In this document: one piece after another, positions 33,225 through 43,778 of the stretch
How the letters are laid out: each line of letters starts with the position of its first letter
How positions within the stretch are numbered: position 1 is the first letter of the stretch
Assembly (NCBI RefSeq): GCF_918797505.1
Contig: NC_092793.1
Location: forward strand, 5,218,366 to 5,282,365
Source: Bemisia tabaci
Taxonomy: Eukaryota; Arthropoda; Insecta; Hemiptera; Aleyrodidae
Direction: 5' to 3'
Length of the DNA: 64,000 nucleotides
The notes under the pieces: generated by a model
What the model was told of the DNA's origin: nothing
Seen by the model: only the letters and a program-made list of their open reading frames with translations
Database searches by the model: none
Position numbers and translations under genes: made by a program

Positions 33225-33580
33225 GGGCAAGGGGATAGGAGGATGAGGATGAGCCACTGAGACATTGAAACGAACCGCTTTGATAGCTCTCCTCGGGTGA
33301 ATAATGAATGGGCACGTTTGACGGGTGGCGTGACGCACGTCAAAAATATATCGATGCAGACGCAGTGGTCATTACTCGGAGGAGGTGACTTTCGGCTCTT
33401 AAGGGCAAGGGGATAGGAGGATGAGGATGAGCCACTGAGACATTGAAACGAACCGCTTTGATAGCTCTCCTCGGGTGAATAATGAATGGGCACGTTTGAC
33501 GGGTGGCGTGACGCACGTCAAAAATATATCGATGCAGACGCAGTGGTCACTACTCGGAGTAGGTGACTTTCGGCTCTTAA
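33225..33580. repeat. Two-copy tandem duplication, 178-bp unit
   Basis: GGGCAAGGGGATAGGAGG starts at 33225 and again at 33403; the two units are almost identical to TTTCGGCTCTTAA. Contains TGACGCACGTCA and CACGTTTGACGGGTG. Overlapping open frames on the minus strand arise from it and are not supported as genes. Confidence 0.9.
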
Positions 33581-33584
33581 CCTG

Positions 33585-33745
33585 CAGTGGCGTGGCGAGA
33601 ATAATCGATTTTCGATATCTCGCCATTTGAAGCTATAGTAAAGAATCGATTACTAAGGTGTTCGCTGCGAACACCCTGATAATCGATCTTTTTTCATAGG
33701 TTTAAATGGCATAACAATCGATATATCGCAATTCACGCCACGCCT
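33585..33745 (+). mobile_element. Family A hAT-type MITE, variant subfamily
   Basis: CAGTGGCGTGGCGAG to GCAATTCACGCCACGCCTG, centre GGTGTTCG-CTG-CGAACACC intact. Uses GCAATTCACGCC instead of GCAAAGCACGCC, like the copy at 39935. Flanks TTAACCTG and TTAACCTC (two bases offset) suggest the TSD. Confidence 0.85.
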
Positions 33746-33760
33746 GTGTTAACCTCCATA

Positions 33761-34331
33761 CTGCCGTACTAAGGAAGAACTAGAGTCCCTCTGTATTGAG
33801 AGTCAAGACAATGTGAATCCATTTCTGATTGGTTCCCGTATTTTAGGCCTCTATAGTGTCACAAACGAGAATAAAGATTACATTTTTACCAATTGCAAAA
33901 ATTACAATCTAGAATGGACCGGGGAATCACGGGTTCGGCAAGGAAAAAACGGAATGAGAGAAGGAATGACGAAAGAAATTTGAGAATGAGCCGATCAAAG
34001 ATTACGAAAAACTTTCAATTTGTGTAATCTTTATTCCCGTTTGTGACTCCATGACGGGGGTTGTCTCAACTCTCAGTATAAAGGGACTCTAGGAAGAACG
34101 CCGTATGAGCCTTCAGGCGTTTCCAAATTTCCCCTGATAAAACAGAAATTTCCTGGTCAACTTATGAATATTTTTCTTCCATTTTTTCAGATAATTTTGC
34201 TACAAATTCCACCAACAAGTCCTGAAATTTTCAAGGAAAAATATTTATAAGTTTCCTCGAAAATTAGCATTTTAACGAAGGAAATGTGGCAACTCTCATT
34301 GTTCATACGGCGTTTTTCCTCGGCACGGCAG
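33761..34331. mobile_element. Family D MITE interrupted by a hAT MITE
   Basis: CTGCCGTACTAAGGAAGAAC, then the insertion, then GGAAGAACGCCGTATGAGCC to CGGCACGGCAG. Removing 33781-34099 restores a normal ~252 bp D element. Confidence 0.88.
33781..34091. mobile_element. hAT-type MITE (311 bp) with exact 8-bp TSD inside family D
   Basis: TAGAGTCCCTCTGTATTGAG and inverse CAGTATAAAGGGACTCTA; inner arms ATAAAGATTACA / TGTAATCTTTAT. GGAAGAAC is repeated exactly at 33773-33780 and 34092-34099. TAGAG start and 8-bp TSD fit hAT. Confidence 0.93.
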
Positions 34332-34356
34332 CACAGCACCAAGGTTTTTTCGTCTC

Positions 34357-34910
34357 AATGGACCACTAGACAAGGTACGAATTTTAGCAATCCGATACAA
34401 GTTTCTTAACCAGAATTTCACGTAAAACACGATTCGCACAACGAAAATTACTGAAACCAACTCCTAACGAAGATATGAACGTTTTTATTTCACATTGGTT
34501 ACGAGGAATTTTAACTGAACGCTCCCAAGAAACTCAAAGCTCTACGTGAATCAAATCGCGCACTACAACGGTTTCAGCAAGCTTTTTAATCTAGCAATGT
34601 TCATTTCCCACCATGTGTTGTTCAAACTGTAAGCAATTTGCTACAACTGAGCCAAAGCGTCAAGATTGAGGTTGCCAGATTTTTATATCGCAGAGACTAT
34701 CATGATAATGTTCAGCGCGCCATGTAAATCACGTAGAGCATTGAGTTTTAATGAGCGGGTGGTTTGAATTCACTCATCAGGAATCATTAATTATCTTTGT
34801 AAGGAGTTGATTTCGGTAATTTTTGTTGTGCGCATCGTGTTTTACGTGCAATTTTGATTGATAAATATGTATCAGAATGCTGAAATTTGCACCTTGTCTA
34901 GTGGTCCATT
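34357..34910. mobile_element. Family AA fold-back element, full copy
   Basis: AATGGACCACTAGACAAGGT and its inverse at the ends, then ACGTAAAACACGATTCGCAC and AACGAAAATTACTGAAACC with inverses near 34800-34850. 554 bp, no transposase frame. Related to 9770-10312. Confidence 0.82.
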
Positions 34911-34938
34911 AGCCCCCAGAAGTACAGTGGAAGAAGTA

Positions 34939-35196
34939 CATTTGAGGGGCTCGAAGGACAAGGCGCATAAAAGCAGTTTTTGCTTTTTCGAGAAATACGT
35001 GTTCGAGGATCCGAAATTACATGGATCCTCATGGCGGAGAGAAAGTTCAAACTGACATTGTGATGCTTAAAAATTTGAATTTGGGAACGAATTTTTTATA
35101 GAATATGCAACAAGACTAGTTTTACTTAAAACCATTAATATATCAATTTTTTGAAAACTGCACTTATGCGCCTTGCCCTCCAAGCCCCTCATTTAG
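34939..35196. mobile_element. Family Y MITE, copy 1
   Basis: ATTTGAGGGGCTCGAAGGAC, AAGGCGCATAA and inverse TTATGCGCCTTGCCCTCCAA + GCCCCTCAT. Interior (TTTTGCTTTTTCGAGAAATA, GGCGGAGAGAAAGTTCAAAC) aligns with 52726-52990. Confidence 0.82.
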
Positions 35197-35221
35197 ACTT
35201 CATTTTAAAATTAGGAACTAC

Positions 35222-35662
35222 AATGAGTCAGTTGCGCCGATCACAGGATTGTGTTTTGATGATTGATTCTCGTAGGTTAGCTAAAAATGATAAAATCCGT
35301 CCCTACAGCAACTTTTTACGTTCAATATTAGCTGATATATCGCACTGTGAAACACTCGGTCTATAACGTTATCCACCGCGGTAGTGACACCCTTTTGGTT
35401 TCATCCACCTTGTTTTCATCAATTAGGGAGAATGCGTATTTACACTGGCTACTCGACGTCAAATTCGGATAAAAACATAGTGGTTGAAACCAAGGGAGTC
35501 ACTACCGCGGTGGATGACGTCTCAAACCGAAATTTTCGGATCGCGATATCTCGATTAATACTGACTGTAGAAAGTTGCTGTTTGGACGGATCTTATTTTT
35601 TTAGCCGATTTAAAGAATAAAGTATCAAAATACCATTTTGTGACTAGCGCAACTGACTCATT
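35222..35662. mobile_element. Fold-back element X carrying a nested palindrome
   Basis: AATGAGTCAGTTGCGC and exact inverse at the ends; next GATTGATTCTCG / CGATATCTCGATTAAT and AAATCCGTCC / GGACGGATCT. Interrupted at 35371-35516 by another palindrome. Confidence 0.75.
35371..35516. mobile_element. Nested fold-back MITE (146 bp)
   Basis: ATCCACCGCGGTAGTGACAC and its inverse, then CTTTTGGTTTCATCCAC / GTGGTTGAAACCAAG. ACGT near both junctions may be the TSD. Confidence 0.8.
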
Positions 35663-36597
35663 TCTGGTTCATCCGTAAAAACACTTTTGTACACGGGGAA
35701 ACGAATGATGTATACGATGTTTCGGAACTGAGCTTGTTCTACTTGCAAAATTTAGTCCATTTTTTCCTGGCATTGCTTTCAAAATTGGTCTTTTTATCCT
35801 CAAAATTTCACAAAATGCATATTTCATTTGTTCGTTTGTTTCAATCGCTGTATGTCTTCATAGCTGCACTTATTTATAAACAGTGTTCCGGCTCTACTAA
35901 ACAGATTATTTTTTCGTATGGAAAAACCGTCAAAGGCCAAAGGCGTAAAATCTCCCCGCGAATGTATACATTGCTTTATCCCCTGCAAAAAGATTCATCA
36001 ATTTTTGGTGCTGCTTTTTTCTGTTTTTAAACTTGCTTAAATTTTATTTCAAGAGATGGAAAGTCTTATGTACACGGATCATGTTTTTCACGCAAAATTC
36101 AAAGAGAAGCCCCAGAGTTCGTGGGGCAATATTCGACGGTTTTGATTAGATATCATGGGGCACATGCTGGATTCCAAATTCAAAGAAAAATATGAGGAAT
36201 CTGATCCAATAGAGATAGATGCAAATTTTAACGATCAGACATCGTAGACACTTCAAATGAAATTTGGCTCACGCAAATTGTACAAACAGAATAGCTGAGA
36301 GGAGTCGAAGACAAAAAATTGTCGTTCACTGCTTTCTGGTTTTTCATCTTTTCATTTTTCAATTCAGATTTTTCATTTCAGAAATTGACCGCTCATAAAA
36401 TCCGCTCTCCCGTTTCTATTTTCTTGGCGAAAAGAAAATTCCGCGGAGAGCAAACTTGAGCAAAGGGAGAGAAATTTAATTTGGAGATGGTTGGGGTTTG
36501 CTGCTGGCTCCACAAACTCCAAACTCGATTAAGTTAATGATTCTCGGAATGTGGAACTATTTTAAGCGAAAGTTTGCTTTTCTCGATTGCTAAAACT
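35663..36597. other. No recognised feature
   Basis: AT-rich; a 98-codon open frame at 35734-36030 has no recognisable motif and is not called. Confidence 0.4.
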
Positions 36598-36965
36598 GGA
36601 CGTATTTCTACCAAACAGACCTATGTGGCGATGAGAAATGTGGGGTGTGCTCTAGAAATCTGGATAAGAAGCAATGTAAAAGTGGGCGTGGTTCCTTTTG
36701 AAGAATTGGCAAAGCGGGATATTGCATTCTATCAAAGAGACCTATGTGCAACTGAGTGCGGAACTCATGAGCCGCGGGCATGGCAAGAGAGCCTTGTGGA
36801 CAGGGCTCATGAGTTAAAGACCACGCTGCCGGGCATCGTTGCTCCCGTCATCGTCGCTGACGTCACTGGTGCTTCATTATTATCATTCACTCTTACGCAA
36901 AGAGACTAACGAGCACACCCCACATTTCTCACTTCCACATAGGTCTGTTTGGTAGAACCACGTCC
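36598..36965. mobile_element. Family B-related long element (368 bp)
   Basis: GGACGTATTTCTACCAAACA and inverse; subterminal GAGAAATGTGGGGTGTGCTC and inverse. The interior contains a second fold (GAACTCATGAGCC / GGGCTCATGAGTT). Same subterminal GTG-rich design as 40479-40821. TSD unclear. Confidence 0.8.
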
Positions 36966-37209
36966 ATATTTGATAGAGACTCTTTCAAGCGCGTTTCCGT
37001 TTTTTCTCTCCTCCTTTGATTTCGAAGATAGGGATGTTTCACGGGAAAAAGCGCTCACGCAGCGCCCGACACAAGCTAGAGTAGCATAGAAATGAGATGT
37101 CATTTGCGCCGATGCCAGACTTCGGTTTTCAAATACAAATTACATACGATCTAAACTCCTAAAGTTAAAAACAAACGGTGTTGGTCTTGCGTTGGGGCCG
37201 TCCTCATAT
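36966..37209. other. No recognised feature
   Basis: Nothing recognised. Confidence 0.35.
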
Positions 37210-37265
37210 TACGAGAGTCGTCCAGAAAGTAAGTTCACTTATTCATCAACTCCTAAATTAAGATA

Positions 37266-37468
37266 CACTAAAAAAACAAGTATTTGAAGAGTGACTTGCC
37301 GGCCGAGTTATGGATCATGGAGCCATGAAATATAGTTCGTGGAGCCATGCTTAGGTTCGCGGCCACAAAAGTATGGCTCAGAAAGCCATACTGTAGACGG
37401 TAAGTCACTTTGGTTAGAAATTATGGATCTCCGAGCCAATTTTTATGGGGTCATATCTTTTTTAAGTG
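37266..37468. mobile_element. MITE with CACT ends inside the left arm
   Basis: CACTAAAAAAACAAG and TTTTTTAAGTG, flanked by TA. The matching right arm of the host lacks this block, showing the empty site. Inside, GGAGCCATG and TGGCTC repeats and GTGACTTGCC / GGTAAGTCAC form further pairs. Confidence 0.72.
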
Positions 37469-37659
37469 TAGAAAAAGGAAATCTGTAAAAAGCATTGAAA
37501 GCCATTACTCATGGCTTTTAAACGCGCGATTGATTTTTAAATTTGGTTCAATAAAACTCTAGAAAAGTGGATTTTTCTGTATCCACCTCCTCTCCGCGCG
37601 GGTCCAAAATTTCACGGAGCGTCATCAGCAAGTGAGTTGCTGTGACTGCTGTATCTATC

Positions 37660-38192
37660 GCTTATCGCAAAGAAAGTGGCTTAAAATGGTTGAAAGTCAT
37701 GGAAAACATAAAAAAGAATATAATTCAGCTAGGAAATTGCAAGATTGACTGTGTTTACCGCAAAATCAGTTGTATTTGAACAAAAGTTAACCAAATTTTC
37801 AGCGTTAACTGCTTATTGACTGAATAGTTCACAGGGCTTCACATTACTCCGCCCGCTCTTTAAAAAATTTCGTCGAAGATGCATCATTTGGAAAAATACG
37901 CAAAATTTACACCATCTTAACGGTGAATTAATCTGAATTTTCGCAGCTTTTTGTCACTTTTTTTTGATTGAAAAACGAATTATAGAGCGCAATTCACACA
38001 TCAGAACCAAATTCAGCTGACACAACTTCACGAGTTAACCAACTGTAGCGTAACCTTTGCACGTATTGCAGCTCAGATCCATTAATATCGAATGAACCTG
38101 CGATTTTCTTATTTAAAATTGTGCTGCTCCATATTTTACATGAAATTCAATCACCTCTAAGCCACTTTTTTGCGATAAGCGATACACACACC
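37660..38192. mobile_element. Fold-back element inside the 37-39 kb element
   Basis: TATCGCTTATCGCAAAGAAA (+GTGGCTTA) and inverse TAAGCCACTTTTTTGCGATA (+AGCGATAC). About 530 bp of AT-rich interior. TSD not visible. Confidence 0.6.
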
Positions 38193-38200
38193 AGCTCATG

Positions 38201-39135
38201 CCCTGGTAAAAATTGGCAGTAGAATGTGTGTTCCAAAATACCATAGACCTAAAGCCGGCTGTAAGATATTTCCAATAGCTTCTGTAGCCGGCTGTACAAT
38301 TTCTTATAGCCTTTCATAGCCGATGGCGATTAGGCAACAGCCTGGCGATAAAGTGTATGCTAAACGTTACTAATTACGGATGCTAGGACTTAGTGAGTTT
38401 TTGGACTACCGCTCTCTTTTTGGGCCTCAGTATCTTGATTTAATTTGCGAGGAAAGCTCCGTTCTTTTGAAGGATGCCTGACATTCCTAAGAGGTTGGAG
38501 CGCCTTCAATTTCATATGATACTGTGCAATACAACTGGTGTGAAATAGTTGCTTCAAGCGCCGTGGCACGCTGTGGCGCGGCGGGCGGGCGGCTAGCGCG
38601 AAACGCGCATTGGCGCCTACAAACCTAACAGGAATACTTCACGCGTTGCGCAATGCGTGAAGTATCCCTGTTAGGTTTGTAGGCGCCAGTGCGTCGCCGC
38701 TCCGCTTTTTGTTAGGCTCTAATATTTAATCTCGCGGGTCAGCGTTTTTCAACTCATGATTTTGAAATGTTTGCACACTCTGTATGGATTATTCTCATTT
38801 TAATTGATGAAAAAAAATATGTTTTAAAGGAAAATATAATGTGTGTTTTGTAAATATTAAGGTAGTTACGTATCAAACTTAATGAGTTCCAAAGCACACA
38901 AATTTCTACACAATTTTTTACAGCCTTTTATAGCCAATGGCGATAAAGTGTAAAGCCCGGCGATAGGAACTATAGCTCGACTGTATACTTTTTTATAGCT
39001 TCGTATAGCCCGGCTATATGATTTGCTCCGCTTTCTACAGCCAGCTATATGATTTTCAATAGCCTTCTTTAGTCGGCTATAGGAACTCTATGGTATTTTG
39101 AAACGCAGCTCGCGCATCGCCAATTTTTACCAGGG
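38201..39135. mobile_element. Element with CCCTGGTAAAAATTGGC ends, interrupted by family F
   Basis: CCCTGGTAAAAATTGGC and exact inverse; next CCAAAATACCATAG / CTATGGTATTTTGAAAC. Many AGCCGGCTA / TAGCCGGC pieces on both sides of the family F insertion. Confidence 0.78.
38350..38890 (+). mobile_element. Family F fold-back element, copy 2
   Basis: Left flank ATGCTAAACGTTA, GTGAGTTTTTGGACTACCGC, GGAGCGCCTTCAATTTC matches 62596-62800; core palindrome GCGCCTACAAACCTAACAGG at 38609-38690; right flank CGCGGGTCAGCG, AAATGTTTGCACACTC, ATAATGTGTGTTTTGTAAAT matches the inverse of 14935-15113. Confidence 0.8.
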
Positions 39136-39355
39136 AGTTGTTGATGGCGCCTCTTGAAATTTTGGACCCGCGCGGAGAGAAGGTGGGTGTAGAAAAATCC
39201 ACTTTTCTAGCTTTCTATTTAACCAAATTTCAAAATCTATAGCGCTTTAAAAAGCTGAAAGTAGTGGCTTTTTAACGATTTTTACAAATTATCTTTATCT
39301 ATCTTAATTTAAGAGTTATTGAATAGGTAAACTTAATTTCTGGACGACCCTCGTA

Positions 39356-39926
39356 ACATGAGAATAAAGACAGGAGGAAGTTACTCAGCAACAAAAAACT
39401 CTACAGAGTGGTGAGGTTTTAACAGGGCCATGGCAATGATTCTTGCGGTTATTAGTCGGTAGTAACCAGAGTAACGTCTAGATTAGCCTGATTCCTTTAA
39501 AGTTTAAAATATGACACAGGAAGTGGGACCTATGAGAGGCGCGAATTGAGAGGACTGAAAATGAGAATAAGAACGAAACGCCAACATGAAATCTCGAAAA
39601 CACCCAGTGTTTCAAAAAGTTGAAAGCGATTCATTAACAAAAGTTTTGAATATTTTTCCCCAAGATGATTAATCAGTTTGATAAATGGTTTGATAAGAAA
39701 ACGACGAGGAGAGAGGCAGATTTATTCGCTAAGTCATTCTTAAGTAAGGAGGATGTATGATTCAAGAGCAGCCAACGAAATCCGGTAGGTTTTGCTAAAA
39801 GGAGCCAAACTCGTGGACTCACCCGGTGAGCAGATTTAGGTACTTCTCCCCCAAAAGTGGTGGTTTAAAGTTGAATGCTCAGAGATACAGAAAAATGGCT
39901 GAAATTTTCATCGAAAGACCCGTAAT
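39356..39926. other. No recognised feature
   Basis: AT-rich, nothing recognised. Confidence 0.4.
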
Positions 39927-39934
39927 TCGTCGAT

Positions 39935-40099
39935 CAGAGGCGTGGCGTGAATTGCGATGTATCGATTGTTATGCCATTTAAACCAATGGTAAATAATCGA
40001 TTAATAAGGCGTTCGCTGCGAACACCCTGTTTATCGATCCTTTTCTATAAGTTCAGATGGTATAACAATCGATATATCGCAATTCACGCCACGCTACTG
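39935..40099. mobile_element. Family A hAT-type MITE, symmetric form with TSD
   Basis: CAGAGGCGTGGCGTGAATTG to GCAATTCACGCCACGCTACTG-like end, 165 bp. Both ends are right-end type (GTTATGCCATTTAAACC at the left, GGTATAACAATCGAT at the right). Flanks TCGTCGAT (39927-39934) and TCATCGAT (40100-40107) match at 7 of 8. Confidence 0.88.
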
Positions 40100-40213
40100 T
40101 CATCGATATTTAGCTGGGGTAAACTATTCGTAACCTTAAGTCGGCAACAAGGGGCTTAAGTTCACTACGCAGCCTAAAAAGCGCACCCGAAGGTGGTTTC
40201 CCGCCCCTCAATT

Positions 40214-40350
40214 GGACTGGATTTTGCAATTTGGAACTATAGATTCTGGCCCGGTTTAAAAACAACGTATGCGCCATAAGTTTCTTTATGCACATGAGTG
40301 TTTTTCCACATGAGCCAGAATTTATAGTTCCAAATTGCAAAATGCAGTCC
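40214..40350. mobile_element. Family B relative: GGACTG-ended MITE (137 bp)
   Basis: GGACTGGATTTTGCAATTTG, GAACTATAGATTCTGG and inverse ending TGCAGTCC. AATT on both sides, the same GGAC start and 4-bp TSD type as family B. Confidence 0.85.
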
Positions 40351-40359
40351 AATTAATGA

Positions 40360-41032
40360 TTTTCCAACGACTTTGCGAGAATTCGCATGTGTCTGAAATT
40401 TGATGAATTTCGTGTTTTAATGGAAACTACTGAGTGCACTGAGCACAAAGATACCCTTGGTTCATAAGTTGAACAATTGGACGTATTTATGCTGAATGGA
40501 AGTATGTGCAAGTGGAAAGATGGGGTGGGCTCGTTAGTTGAGGGCCATAAGAATGAATGGGGATTTTAAAGCACCAGTGACGTCAGCGAAGACGAAGCCG
40601 CCGTCGTCGAGTACTAACTCATGAACCCTGTCCACAACACTCTTGTCGCATGTCCACGGCTCACGAGTTACCGCTCAGTCCCTTTTGATTTAATGTAAAA
40701 TCTCGCTTTTCCATTTTCTCAAAAGGAACTATATCCACTCTTACATTGTTTCGTATCTAGCTCACCACAAGCACACCCCATCTTTCTACTTTCACATAGT
40801 TCATTTAAGCATAGACAATCCAATTTTTAGAGGAGAAATGGCAAAATTATCAAATCTGCGAGAATGCAGGTGTTTAAACGCGAATTGCCGCCAGATGCAT
40901 TTCCTCACTTTTAAGCCTATTTTTATACTATTTTCCATATCAGAAAGAAATCATAAAAATTACTGTGAAACCAGCTATTTGAGCACTCTCAGATGAAGCA
41001 GTACAAATTTGAGTGCAAATTCTCTATTGGAC
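40360..41032 (+). repeat. Family I repeat, copy with family B-type insertion
   Basis: GTCTGAAATTTGATGAATTT, CACAAAGATACCCTTGG, then the insertion, then TTAGAGGAGAAATGG, AATTGCCGCCAGATG, CAGATGAAGCAGTAC, CAAATTCTCTATTGG. Compare the uninterrupted copy at 6590. Confidence 0.75.
40479..40821. mobile_element. Family B-related long element inside family I (343 bp)
   Basis: GGACGTATTTATGC and GCATAGACAATCC, AATT TSD (40475-40478, 40822-40825). Subterminal AAAGATGGGGTGGGCTC / CACACCCCATCTTTCTAC; inner ACTCATGAACCCTGTCC / CACGGCTCACGAGTTA. Confidence 0.82.
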
Positions 41033-41644
41033 TACTTTACACTGGCCACGTGGGTTTTATTCACCCTGCCGCAATTCCATCTTCTCCGCGGCCATCTTTC
41101 TAAAGTTTAGAAGTATTTTTTTTTGACTCCATCACAAATAATTAAAAAAGCTTCAGAGGAGACCTGGAACGAGTTACGATCGGAGAAAAAAACAAGCAGG
41201 AAGCTCCAACGCATTGGCGTCGGAGAGCGGCTCTGGGGGCAGTAGTTGTAGTCAAGAATGAGGGCCTAGACACATTTTGTCATTGATGTACAATCCGACA
41301 ACTGTCGATTCATGTTTTGTAACTTAGCAGATTTACGTAGCCGGTGTATAAATGTGTATTGGGCTTTGATATGGCGAATACATGGCATTATCACTTGTTG
41401 TATACTTTTAATTTTGAAAGCTCTTTGGAGGTCCGCTTCCTAAAAAATCTCTGGTTGATAAGTCGTTTAGCGAGGCTGCAAAAAATTTGCATTTTTATAT
41501 CTGAAAGTGTAGGTATTGGTTTTTTGTATAATTGTTTTTTTGGATTGCTGGAAAAGTAACGCATACTTCTATAATTTAGGACTGAGTCAGGGAAATATAA
41601 GGTTCGTTAAATAGTAAATATTCCTAGTACCGTGTGACACTATT
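41033..41644. other. No recognised feature
   Basis: Nothing recognised upstream of the mariner fragment. Confidence 0.35.
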
Positions 41645-41900
41645 GTTAACGAAAAGTTTTTGCAACTTGTCAAAGAGGTTGTTGAATGATCTTCGAATAA
41701 CTTTTGATGAGCTAGAGGTAATGGTTCTATCTGCAGCTCGTGGACTTCTGTACGATATTGTCCAGAATCATCTAAATTTTCAAAAAGTGTCCGCTTGTTC
41801 GATACCCAATTTGCTCATTCATGCATACAAGGAGAAGCGCATGAAAGCTTTAGCAGACATTTTGGAGATGAATCAAGAATTAGATGAAGAATTTATGACT
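41645..41900 (+). pseudogene. Mariner transposase helix-turn-helix fragment, frameshifted
   Basis: The first ~14 codons (VNEKFLQLVKEVVE, 41645-41686) are in one frame and run into TGA; the match continues in another frame as LRITFDELEV, DIVQNHLNFQKVSA, IPNLLIHAYKEKRM, ending NQELDEEFMT before a stop at 41901. The pattern matches the second DNA-binding half and linker of mariner-like transposases (hLNFrKVsArwvP and LLtdehKekR type motifs). The DDE catalytic domain is missing. Not related in any obvious way to the 12.8 kb element. Confidence 0.72.
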
Positions 41901-42765
41901 TAAATCACGGCACCTTAATCACGGGATGACCTTAATTACGGCAACTATTTATTGTCCATGAGATGCAGATGGTTCCATTTCCCTAGCTCATCAAAAGGTA
42001 TTCGAAGATCAATTTCATCAGCCACCCGTACGAACCACGTTTCTAGTGACCCGTACTTGCTTCGCACGTATGAAACATACAATCAGAGAAAACAGAATTC
42101 ATCTTACAATAATCAATAATCAGTAGGACATGAATCGTTGCGATGTATAATACGACATTATAATGCGGCATTACTATTGTAATTCATTTTAATGTTTAGG
42201 GGCATTATAAATCATTATTGCCACGTCGGAATGAAATGTTGTAGACTGAATTGAAAAGCATGTTGGCAAAATTTATTATAAAAATAGTATAACATGTAGG
42301 TACATAACATAAAGGTAATACAAATTAAATGATTAGAGCGTGTATATTTCATTACATTATAGGTATATTACAATCATTTTTGTCATTGTTGGAAATTTTG
42401 ATAGTTTGAATTTTGATAGTTGATAGTTGATAGTTTGAGAGTTGAAAATTTGGTTATTTTATTTAGTTAAGGTGATTCGATAGACGCCATATTTTGTGTC
42501 AGAATGGCATGCGACTTTTCCATCAATTGGTTCCATTTTTTCATTTACTCATCATTTTTCTCCAATTTTAAGTTTCGCAATTCTGTTTTCAGGAGACTAA
42601 AGCACTCACTTATCAATTTGTATATTTATATTGAGTTAAGGGTAGAGACGTATTCCTCACCGGAATTGAGGAATGGAGGTGTTACAGTATGTCCGGCATT
42701 AGGTTCCATTTCGACATCAGCGACGATCAACGCTGCGATACTGGAAGCCAGTCTTCCGATATTAA
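41901..42765. other. No recognised gene
   Basis: AT-rich, no exon supported; includes the TTGATAG array. Confidence 0.4.
42393..42450 (+). repeat. Short tandem repeat around TTGATAG
   Basis: Five units of TTGATAG / TTTGATAGTTTGAA type in ~58 bp. Confidence 0.7.
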
Positions 42766-43285
42766 ATCCCTAGCGGGGAAGAAAAAAAATGCCTAGATTT
42801 CGCTAAAAATCCCTAAATCCCCAGATTTGCTCAAATATACTTAAAAAATCCCTAGATTTTGCAAAAAGCGCCATTTTTTTATGAAGAATCATGATGTCAT
42901 TCGATGTAGCGATTTGCAATATTTATATCTGATTGGCTCGTTTGAATTTTGGCGCTCTCTGAAAGCAGTGCTAATCCAGACCAATAAAATGAAAGAATAT
43001 TAGTTGATTTCTTATTATTAACAGGTTGAATGCAGTTGAATGTCAAGTACATCGAAGGACACAATCGTTTTAATTTCCGGCTTATTTGCGGGGAAAATAG
43101 TGTTGCCAAAAAGGCCTACAAAATATAGATGAAAAAATGTTTTCGATTGTCGAAGCTATAATTGAGGTTAAAAAGTTGATTTTTGGTAACTTTACCTCAT
43201 CAAAAAAAAATCCCTAGATTTCCTGAAAAATCCCTAAATCCCTGGAAATTCCGGAAAATCCCTAAATCTAGGAATAAACCCTTAG
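42766..43285. repeat. Element bounded by AAATCCCTAGATTT arrays
   Basis: Left array (42766-42860) and right array (43205-43280) each hold several copies of AATCCCTA(G/A)ATTT with variants such as AAATCCCCAGATTT. Units are mostly in the same orientation on both sides, around ~340 bp of unrelated AT-rich DNA. No TIR of the usual kind. Confidence 0.65.
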
Positions 43286-43778
43286 ACATCGGATGGCTGT
43301 TGGAAGCATTAGAGTCAACATTTGAAACGCTGCTGCAGAATTTGCCGGGAGTATAATCGAGTGTTGAAAGTCAGTAGAATTGAACAATGTAATAATTGCT
43401 TTCCGAAATAAGCGTTATAATAAAAAAACAACGAATCTGAACTGTTAATACTGGAACACACCTTCTGTAAATGTACCTTGCGAGAGATAAGTAAAAAAAT
43501 AGATGTACTGGAGGAGAAGTGCTTCTCCACAGAGTTTGCAGAAGGAAAAAAAATGCCCAAATTTACTTACTTCAGCATTTTCGGCAAAATCACTGCAATT
43601 TCCGAACCTTTTTCTGGCCAGGGGCCAAAATTAAATGATTATGAAGGGCCACTTAGATGTTGTAGATAAAAATAGGACTGTTGAAAAAGTCGCCGTTTTC
43701 AATAAATATGTTCCCGGAATGGAAGAGTTAGGTTAAAAAATTTAGAGTTAAAAAATTCCCATGAGCCGAGTGCCGTAG
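43286..43778. other. No recognised feature
   Basis: Nothing recognised. Confidence 0.35.

Larger units (their letters stand above)
37212..39353. mobile_element. TA-flanked fold-back element (about 2.1 kb) with several nested elements
   Basis: CGAGAGTCGTCCAGAAAGTA at the left, TTCTGGACGACCCTCG at the right, TA at 37210-37211 and 39354-39355. Long inverted arms resume further in: AGAAAAGTGGATTTTTCT and GCGCGGGTCCAAAATTTCA and inverses. Termini resemble mariner-like elements; no transposase frame seen. At least three other elements lie inside. Confidence 0.8.

Noticed and set aside
33225..33580. Possible CRISPR-like direct repeats
   Set aside because: Only two long units with no spacers, in a eukaryotic context; a plain tandem duplication.
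33028..33626. Overlapping minus-strand frames with repeated peptide
   Set aside because: Result of the 178-bp tandem duplication; no start context, domain or splice evidence.
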